A stretch of DNA of 64,000 nucleotides from Bubalus kerabau (Eukaryota; Chordata; Mammalia; Artiodactyla; Bovidae). Under the pieces are notes generated by a model that was not told the origin of the DNA, did no database searches, and saw only the letters and a list, made by a program, of their open reading frames with translations. Location: the NCBI RefSeq assembly GCF_029407905.1, contig NC_073641.1, forward strand, positions 21,373,001 to 21,437,000, read 5' to 3'. Positions 56,052 through 64,000 of the stretch are shown here, piece after piece. Position 1 is the stretch's first letter, and each line of letters begins with the position of its first letter. The position numbers and the translations under genes were made by a program.

Positions 56052-58296
56052 CTTATGAATCAAATATTACTTCTTTCTTTTGCAAAGTTAGCATTAGACA
56101 CAGCTATATTTCTCAAAACACAGTTTTATAAAGAAAATATGCAGAGCCATATTTTTATACCAGTTCATGTTATAAATTATAGATTTATTTAGTTACTGCT
56201 GCTATTGATAGAGTCTTTTAAAATTACTCAGTGAAAGATACTATTATTATGACATATTGCCTCTAATATCTACATATATTGCCTCTAATATCTACATATA
56301 TCAACTAAAATATGCATAGATTTTGGGACCAAGATTATTTAAATGAATGTCTAAATTTTATGTAGATACAATGAGTCATACATGAGTCATAATATGCTGA
56401 CATTTTTGTTCAAAACGTTTGTCATGTACTGTATTTTGTCGTTAGATTTGCAGAGTACAAGGAAATACAGATTTTAAATAAAAAAAGGATTTATTCCTCA
56501 TGAATGGGAGAGCAAAAAGTGGTATCATAATATTTGTTTGTCATAAGTAAATGTATTAATAAAAACATAAAATACAATCACAAAAACAGCATTAATGTTA
56601 ATTTTCTGAAGTGGAAAAGATTAAAATTTTAAAAACAATGGTAGTCCCACCTTTGAATAATTATCCTCTAAATGTTAAACGTTTGGAATGCTTCCACATT
56701 TTTTCTGGTAGAGGTAACGGTGTTGTGAACATCTTTTTTGCATATATGTTTTAACTTGTCTAGAACTGATTGCTTACTTCATGAATTCTGCTACAATTTG
56801 TCATATTGCTTTTAAGGAAATTCTTATCAAGTTACAGTGTCTCAGCAATATTGTCTCATTTTAACCAGATTGAATACTATAATTTTCTTAAAATGTTTGC
56901 CTCTTTAGATGGCATAAAATGCTATCTCAATATTATTTTCAGTAAGGTTCAGTATTTTTCCATTTGTTTGTTTTCCTTTTGTAATTCCATTTGCCTGAAC
57001 TCTACTCAGATGCTTTCAGCATCTGCCTAGTGAGTCTTAATGATTGCTTGTTTCTTATACATGTAATTAGTTTCTTTCTTTCCATAGTTCTTTTCTTTCC
57101 ACATAGATCTGATTCTTTGTTTTATTTGAAACAACGTTTTTCAGATATTTTGCTTCCTATTTTAGTGTTTGAAATTTTATTTTAAGGAAGTTTTCTTTTT
57201 ATAACATATTCTACTTTATACTACATTTGCTTTTCATATTTAGAAAAATTAATTATAGTCCATCTGACTATAGTACATAATGCAAAATGCATTATCTCAG
57301 TATTATTTATAAGATCTATTGTTTTTAATTTCTTATTTTTTAAAGCCTATTTAATATCTGAGTTTAATATTTTGAAGGATATTATTGCCATCATCTTAAG
57401 AAATAGAGACTCAAGGATCTCTCCCAAGTGTTAATCTTAGAAATTGTTTGACATCATTTCAAGTTAGCTGAATAAATTAGAACCCACAGTCTGGGGTGCA
57501 GATAGCCTGCAGTTAATAGAAAACAGTGTATTTCCTCCATGCACCTTTCTTCACATTAGTGATCATTCCTTTACATTCATCTCAAATCTAGTCTGCTAGT
57601 CTGTGTGCCAAGATTCACAGTTTAAGATTTGTGTTGCATAATTTCAATATGACTGTATGATACATAGATAGGATTCTTACTCAGCTATTCCACTGGCATT
57701 CAAATGAGTAACTTTCACAGAACTTTTAGGAGATAAGACCCAAACACATATCCTCTGGGCAGTGGGTAGATCTGAGGCTTTTATGAGTCAAAGGAGCTCA
57801 AAACCTCAATGTAGGGTTCGTGGGGTTTAAGGGATCTTAGGAGCACAGTGCTAATGAAAGTATGCAATTCTTATTAAAGATTTCATCTGTGAGCATGACT
57901 GTGGGCACATCATTGCCTTGATCGCCCTGGGAATCTATAAAGCCAACTTGAGTTTCTTACAATCATAGATGTTGTGACTGTCTCTCCACAAACTTTTGAG
58001 CCTAACTTAGTAATGCAGTACTTGTAATACTGTTAGCTTAACAAAGTTTAGTTCTAATATAAATTCTTTGGAGATATAGATGCAAGGTAGAATAGTTGTA
58101 TAATTTACAAATTGTGTGTAATTTTCTGTATTTATTTGAAAAGTCTAAAGTTTTAGTGTGGATTCTGTTCCATTGAGTCTGTTACTTGAATGCAGTATGT
58201 AATATTTTTTCTTGTTCTTTTCTTAAGCTATAAACCATGGTTTGAGCATAGTTTAAGGGAAAAAATAGACAATACTTTAAATAAAACCATGTATCT
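56052..58296. other. AT-rich intron
   Basis: A perfect 22-bp tandem duplication at 56254-56297. 56640-57190 resembles antisense L1ME. 57420-58000 shows no recognised family. No exon seen. Confidence 0.4.
56254..56297. repeat. 22-bp tandem duplication
   Basis: Two perfect copies of a unit starting ATATTGCCTC and ending ATCTACAT. Confidence 0.92.
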
Positions 58297-58412
58297 GTGA
58301 GTGTGTATATATGTGTGTATATCCATACACATATATGGATATACACACATACACATATGGATATACACACATATATACACACACAGATATCCATACACAC
58401 ATATATACACAC
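58297..58412. repeat. AC/AT-rich repeat with long palindrome
   Basis: Mixed TG/TA and CA/TA repeats. 58310-58327 and 58334-58351 are perfect 18-bp inverted arms around the loop CACATA. Confidence 0.92.
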
Positions 58413-59085
58413 ACTTATAAATGTATGTAATTTTAGGATTATAACTTTACCTCTGTCCCTGGAGGAATTTTTTTTTCCATTAGACCATAAAATGATACAG
58501 AAGTTCAGATTATCTATTTCACTACATAAAACTTTACAATTCCCTAAACTCTGGTTTATGAAAATTCATAAAAATTCCCTTCTGAGATTAATACAGATTT
58601 AATCCATGACCCTTTGGCTCAAAAGTCAAATCTGCTATTTCTATAATAGTTAAGAAGTCATTGTCAGTTAATAGCCACATTAAGAATTATTATTTCAGCA
58701 TTTAAAAAATGGATAAATTGGTACTTTCTACTTTATGTGCTTAAGATCCACTCATAAAGGTTAAATGATGAAGACATTAAGGACTATGAATAGGGAGGGA
58801 AGAAAGAAGAAGGAAAGCATAGTGGTAATGGTGGCTTTTCCATTCACAGAGACAAAATTATGTTTGTGGTAAGTCAAGTAATGTTTCAGTTTTTTGACCA
58901 TTGGTTAAAGGGTAGTTCTAATCACATATGCTGTAGATTGCCTGAATTAAAGATTTCAGCTTTGTTTCAACATAGCAGATCACATCCTGATCCATGTAAT
59001 CATTAAGAGAAGAAAAAATAAATCTAATCCTAAAATTTCTTAGTCTTTCTTCATTCTTCATAGAATATAATTCATGTATTTCCAT
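58413..59085. other. Intronic sequence
   Basis: Nothing recognised. Confidence 0.5.
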
Positions 59086-59240
59086 GGGTAGCAGAGGATG
59101 AGATGATTGGATAGCATCACCAATTCAATAGACTTGAACTTAGACTCTGGGAGATAGTGAGGGACAGGGAAGCTTGGGGTGCTGCAGTCCACGGGGTTGC
59201 AAAGAGTAGAATACAGCTTACTGACTGAACAACAACAACG
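59086..59240 (+). mobile_element. BovB LINE 3' end, short
   Basis: Sense, AGCAGAGGATGAGATGATTG to CTTACTGACTGAAC with an (AAC)n tail. 8-bp duplication ATTTCCAT at 59078-59085 and 59241-59248. Confidence 0.88.
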
Positions 59241-59309
59241 ATTTCCATATTGGGTAAGGAGGCATTGAAACTGATTATACTATATCCCAACAATGTACTC
59301 TTCTCTTAC

Positions 59310-59720
59310 CTGATAATGTTTAACTGTCTTCTAAAAAAAATCTAAACCCTTCAAGGAATTCCTAGTTCCATCTTACCTATCCAAGATTTTCTCTCATTTT
59401 AGCATATATTCCAGATCAACAGGATTACTTTATGAACTTCTCTTGGCCTTTGATTTTGCCCTTCAGTATGCTTGATAGTGCCATTTATCAAAATCCATCC
59501 CGTAAGGCCTTATCCAATATTACCTCAAATTCTAGTTACTTACCATCTAATGTGGGGTTGACCTTTCCATTTGGCTATTATTGCCTCCCTAAGGAGCTTA
59601 CACGTGAAAATGAGAACAGTGTCTTATTTATCATCAAATCTCCATTGTGCAATTTCTCACTCACCCTCGTATATAGAACATTACACATTGTATTTAGAGG
59701 CTGAATAAATCATTAAGTGG
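59310..59720 (+). repeat. L2-like LINE relic
   Basis: Order of CTCTTACCTG, TTGGCCTTTGATTTTGCCCT, GAGCTTACACGTGAAAATGA and GAGGCTGAATAAATCATTAA fits an L2 3' region in sense orientation. Diverged. Confidence 0.45.
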
Positions 59721-61823
59721 ATACCATCAGTGGGCCCATGGAATTGACTTACGTGAGTGAAAGCCGTATAAAAGGCTCTTAATAAATATTAAATGTTGTC
59801 AATTCTCAATTATTCATGAGTATATTATTCACATTATAGCTGTAGTATGACTTTAAAGGTCATATTTACATAATGAATGATTCTGCTTGATGAAGCCTTT
59901 AGTTGACATAAATAGGTTCTTAGTTTGTGTCCATCTGAAGAAGATTAGAAGTGAAACCTCTGTAAATCAGTTTTATTATTTAATTACCACCAGTTCCCCT
60001 TTACTATCTTAGTCAAAGGCTTATTAGCTACTTTGCCTAAATCTGAAAGCTGATACTGATCATCCTCAGTATTTAACGGGGAGCATAGAAAGAGCTGATC
60101 TGGAGATTAGAATCCAAAAGGTCAAGAGTTTTCCATTCCCTCTTGCATCAGATCTTCATAGTGGAGTTTTGTTAATTTGTGAATTAAATTATTTGGTTAA
60201 TCCAGAAAGCTTCCTGATGAGAACAAAGACCTTTTGGTAGGGAGAAATTCTGCATCTTTGTGTTCATTCTCTCTCCACCACCACCCCAGCCCTTCCTTGG
60301 CATTTGAAATACACTGTGCAATTTTATAATCAATAAAATCATAAAAATATGGCTTTCACTAAGAATATGAGCATAGATTAAGGTGCAGGATTTCAAAGAA
60401 GGATGGGTTAGTTGATGGGTTTATTTTTAAGCCTTAGATAAAACTACAGGCAGAAAGAGATTGAATTTTATTGAAATTCACACTGTACAGTGAGTACAGA
60501 AGATTACAGGGGATGCAAGATATAATTTAATAATACATAATTACTATTTTGAAATTAAGAAAGCAAATATGAAAGCATTAGCTTACCCACCAGGACTTGC
60601 AATAATGTTTGCCTAGCAGTGATCTCTGTGGACAGATTTTGGAAATTGTCAGCGATTTTATTCAGTCTGTCAGCATTTGCAGCGGCAAGGATTGGGATTT
60701 ATTTGATAAAGTCATGATAGACAAAACCTTTTGTACACATTAGCATGACAGTGTGCATAAAATACAGTAGAAACTGCATTCAATTATAATGTATTTTACA
60801 CCAGAAGAATTAATCATTTAGGAAAGGAAGCAAGAAATGAATTAGATGACTTACCAATATTTCTGCTTTTTTTTTTTTTTTGCAATTTCTAAGATAGGTA
60901 ATTTGTTTATATTTACTTTAAAAATGTCTAGTAGGCAAAGATATGACTGAAGGAAACATTAACTCTAAAAAGCTAAATGAATGTGTCCAAATAGAACACT
61001 AGGAAGAAGGCAGTCACTTGAATTATGATAGTCTGGCACCAACTGTTTTCAAATACTCATGTTTTAAAAGTATATGGCAGGTGTGCTAGGAAGTCTTTAC
61101 TTAAAAAAAGATTAGAGTCTTTTTTATCAGGTGGGAATGCAGTCAGCTGTGGGTAACAGTTTACTAACAGCAGTTTAACCATCTAAGAGTTTGTCTGGTA
61201 CAAAGGATGCTGGAGGTAGCAGCCCAGGGCTAGCACAGTGGTCCTGTGATGTCTTCAAATGCATGCTTCAAATGCACACTTTCCTTTATGCTTTCTTCTC
61301 AGCCATCCTTAGCACATTATCTCATCCTCTGCTTGTCCTTTCATGATCACATGTGGTATGGACTACTGCATTGCACCCTCATTCTGAGCAAAGAAAAGAA
61401 ATAGATGGGAAGCAGGAAGGGGTGGCGTCTGTATCAGGAAAGTCAGGCTTCCTGGGAATCCTGGGCTTGGATCTCAAGGGAGACTGAAGAGCTTTGTGCT
61501 TTTAACTGGACTTATTTTAGGGTGAAGAGTTGGGCTTGTATAAATGAGAATGAAGTGGAGACTGGGTTTGGATATATAGACAATAGTATCTGCCACAGTC
61601 TTATATGTCAGAGCTAAAGTTGATGGGATTGGAAAAACAATTAGCTGATGAGAGATGAAAAGCAATATATCTCAACAGCCAATTTACTAGGAAAAATAGG
61701 TTTTTGTGTCTAGTGTCCATGATTGGTGATGAGAAAAATGAAATGAGGGCTTTCAAATACAAAATCAGATGATATTACCTGTATATAATTATGTTAAGGA
61801 TCTAATGCCAAAAAAAACCAAGC
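59721..61823. other. Intronic block, possible conserved element
   Basis: 60560-60830 is non-repetitive with CAGCGATTTTATTCAGTCTG and GCAGCGGCAAGGATTGGGAT. T-run at 60868-60883. No exon recognised. Confidence 0.4.
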
Positions 61824-61835
61824 TAAATGTAGATT

Positions 61836-61968
61836 GCTGCTGCTGCTGCTAAGTCGCTTCAGTCGTGTCCGACTCTGTGCAACCCCATAGACGGCAGCCC
61901 ACCAGGCTCCCCCGTCCCTGGGATTCTCCAGGCAAGAACACTGGATGGGTTGCCATTGCCTTCTCCAG
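61836..61968 (-). mobile_element. BovA monomer SINE
   Basis: Antisense, GCTGCTGCTGCTGCTAAGTC to GCCATTGCCTTCTCCAG. Perfect 12-bp duplication TAAATGTAGATT at 61824-61835 and 61969-61980. Confidence 0.95.
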
Positions 61969-61980
61969 TAAATGTAGATT

Positions 61981-62710
61981 AGTGACAAGTTATTCTCTTA
62001 TGCACTGTCAAGACCTCCTTTGTTTCATAGGCAAATGGTCTAGCATATTTCACACAAAGCCTCTGTGGCACGTGACTAAAATCATTGAACTGGAGCCTCT
62101 CTGATCTTTAGTTCAAAATGATCCTGCTTTTATTGAGCAGAGTGGACATCAAACTCTGAAAGCAGCAGAAAATACCAAACACACAGAGTTGGTAGCAATT
62201 TATAGCTGACACAGAAATGAAAGAGGAGAATGAGGTAACTCTCTGATTAATGGCCGCCTCCATTCCCCCTGTGGTCTGAAATAGCTTGATAGATAGATCT
62301 CAGAGTTGTAGCTAGTTTAAATGATAAATATTTCAATTCTCCACTCTTCCATGGATGTATAAATAGAGTCTGAAAATAAAAGTTTGTAATCAGAGTAGTA
62401 GTATTTTTAAAACTGGAAAAGCAATGTGCCTGTCTCAACCAATAGCTAATATTATTAAACAAAATATCTGTATTCTATGTTTTAATTCCCCTGGTTTTGA
62501 GGCAGAAATAGAATTTGTACACAGCCAGAATGCTACTCTTGTTATCTAGGCTTTATCAACCATTGCACCTATTAGAGCTCCACCCTTGCTTCTTACTCTG
62601 CTTCTTTTCTCAATGGTAAGGACTTTTACTTCTTTCCTCTGTGCTCCAGCTCATTTGTTCGACTTTAACTGAAGACAGATTACAATACTTGGTTTGTGAT
62701 ATCACTTGGA
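61981..62710. other. Intronic sequence
   Basis: Nothing recognised. Confidence 0.5.
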
Positions 62711-62721
62711 TTAGAAACTAT

Positions 62722-63840
62722 CAGATCAGATCAGTCGCTCAGTTGTGTCCGACTCTTTGCGACCCCATGAATCGCAGCACGCCAGGCCTCCCTGTCCATC
62801 ACCAACTCCCAGAGCTCACTCAGACTCACATCCATCGAGTCAGTGATGCCATCCAGACATCTCATCCTCTGTCGTCCCCTTCTCCTCCTGCCCCCAATCC
62901 CTCCCAGCATCAGAGTCTTTTCCAATGAGTCAACTCTTCGCATGAGGTGGCCAAAGTACTGGAGTTTCAGCATTAGCATCATTCCTTCCAAAGAAATCCC
63001 AGGGCTGATCTCCTTCAGGATGGACTGGTTGGATCTCCTTGCAGTCCAAGGGACTCTCAAGAGTCTTCTCCAACACCACAGTTTGAAACCATCAATTCTT
63101 CGGCGCTCAGCCTTCTTCACAGTCCAACTCTCACATCCATACATGACCACAGGAAAAACCATAGCCTTAACTAGACGAACCTTTGTTGGCAAAGTAATGT
63201 CTCTGCTTTTGAATATGCTATCTAGGTTGGTCATAACTTTTCTTCCAAGGACTAAGCGTCTTTTAATTTCATGGCTGCAGTCACCATCTGTAGTGATTTT
63301 GGAGCCCAGAAAAATAAAGTCTGACACTGTTTCCACTGTTTCCCCATCTATTTCCCTTGAAGTGGTGGGACCGGTTGCCATGATCTTCGTTTTCTGAATG
63401 TTGAGCTTTAAGCCAACTTTTTCACTCTCCACTTTCACTTTCATCAAGAGGCTTTTGAGTTCCTCTTCACTTTCTGCCATAAGGGTGGTGTCATCTGCAT
63501 ATCTGAGGTTATTGATATTTCTCCCAGCAATCTTGATTCCAGCTTGTGTTTCTTCCAGTCCAGCATTTCTCATGATGTACTCTGCATATAAGTTAAATAA
63601 ACAGGGTGACAATATACAGCCTTGACGAACTCCTTTTCCTATTTGGAACCAGTCTGTTGTTCCATGTCCAGTTCTAACTGTTGCTTCCTGACCTGCATAC
63701 AAATTTCTCAAGAGGCAGATCAGGTGGTCTGGTATTCCCATCTCTTTCAGAATTTTGCACAGTTTGTTGTGATCCACACAGTCAAAGGCTTTGGCATAGT
63801 CAAATACACTATGTCAAATATACTAAATACTAATATATAG
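62722..63840 (-). mobile_element. BovB LINE, 5'-truncated, young
   Basis: Antisense BovB of about 1.1 kb. Perfect 11-bp duplication TTAGAAACTAT at 62711-62721 and 63841-63851. BovB identity runs from the 3' end at 62722 to about 63803; the last 37 or so bases before the duplication are not BovB. Too truncated to move on its own. Confidence 0.95.
62731..63804 (-). pseudogene. BovB reverse-transcriptase ORF fragment (C-terminal part)
   Basis: Open frame of about 350 codons for the RT palm onward. It reads DYAKAFD (catalytic Asp region) at the truncated end, then GVRQGCILSP, the catalytic YADD, and the typical C-terminal WTARRSNQSILKEI and AWRAAIHGVAKSRTQLSD. The family performs target-primed reverse transcription and also serves Bov SINEs. 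The endonuclease domain and RT N-terminus are missing, so it is a dead fragment although the frame has no stops. Confidence 0.9.
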
Positions 63841-63851
63841 TTAGAAACTAT

Positions 63852-64000
63852 ATAGTAGAGCAAATTTCACTCTAAATGTTGACTGGCTTCGAATCTGCTT
63901 ATTCCATAATCTTTGGGGTGCTTCTTATGTATCAGGATTGTCCTAAGTGCTAGGGGTGTGAAGATGAAGGATTTCTGGTTTTAGCCATCTGAAGGCTTAA
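63852..64000 (-). repeat. L2-like relic at window edge
   Basis: CTTCTTATGTATCAGGATTG, CCTAAGTGCTAGGGGTGTGA resembles the antisense L2 3' end. Runs off the window. Confidence 0.4.

Noticed and set aside
62843..63397. 184-codon plus-strand open frame
   Set aside because: It is the antisense shadow of the BovB reverse-transcriptase frame.
29700..64000. Downstream PDE4D exons (for example the D3 first exon or UCR1 exons)
   Set aside because: I looked for the expected peptides (for example MMHVNNF, CFDVDNG) in the open frames and found none; the manual scan may miss very short exons.
29700..64000. miR-582 hairpin known from a human PDE4D intron
   Set aside because: The mature sequence was not noticed in this window; it probably lies in another intron.
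1..64000. A novel bacterial-type defence, CRISPR or phage system
   Set aside because: Repeat content, CpG pattern and the PDE4D exon show vertebrate nuclear DNA; no regularly spaced repeats or operons are present.

Overview
The window is vertebrate nuclear DNA from a ruminant, most likely cattle or a close bovid. This follows from the repeats: BovB (RTE-type LINE) fragments on both strands, many Bov-tA/BovA and BOV-A2 SINEs, 3' ends of the bovine-type L1, and older cetartiodactyl CHR-type SINEs. Mammal-wide relics (MIR, L2, L1M, MER5-like hAT) lie beneath them. Bos cannot be separated from other bovids by eye. There are no bacterial operons, CRISPR arrays, rRNA genes or functional tRNA genes.

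One real protein-coding exon is visible. At 29434-29699 (+) lies the isoform-specific first coding exon of PDE4D5, a long form of cAMP-specific phosphodiesterase 4D. It encodes 88 complete residues and two bases of a Cys codon, then a GTAAGG splice donor. The CpG-dense region of about 28.8-29.7 kb holds its presumed promoter and 5'UTR: a TATA-like box, a DR0 nuclear-receptor-type site, a C-rich/GC-box tract, a CRE-like TGACGTTC and two short upstream ORFs. Everything downstream (29.7-64 kb) is read as the intron leading to the shared PDE4D exons, which are not in the window. The upstream 29 kb is either intron of longer PDE4D isoforms or 5' flank; the sequence does not decide.

Layout: 1-23.2 kb is repeat-rich, with several nested insertions (MIR split by Bov-tA; MER5-like split by BovB; an LTR-like relic split by BovB and then Bov-tA; two BOV-A2 copies with three copies of the target site). 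From 23.2 to 32.5 kb no ruminant-lineage SINE or BovB was seen; this gap is centred on the PDE4D5 promoter and exon. From 32.5 to 64 kb SINEs, BovB and L1 ends return. Between them are less repetitive blocks that may hold intronic regulatory elements, including a pair of RFX-type X-box motifs near 38.4 kb, a CRE/E2F-like pair near 51.6 kb and candidate conserved blocks near 40.1, 44.9 and 60.6 kb. The largest transposon piece is a BovB at 62722-63840 (-) with an open reverse-transcriptase frame, an 11-bp target-site duplication and unmatched filler at its 5' junction.

Repeat family names and human comparisons come from memory of consensus sequences; target-site duplications were read directly from the sequence.
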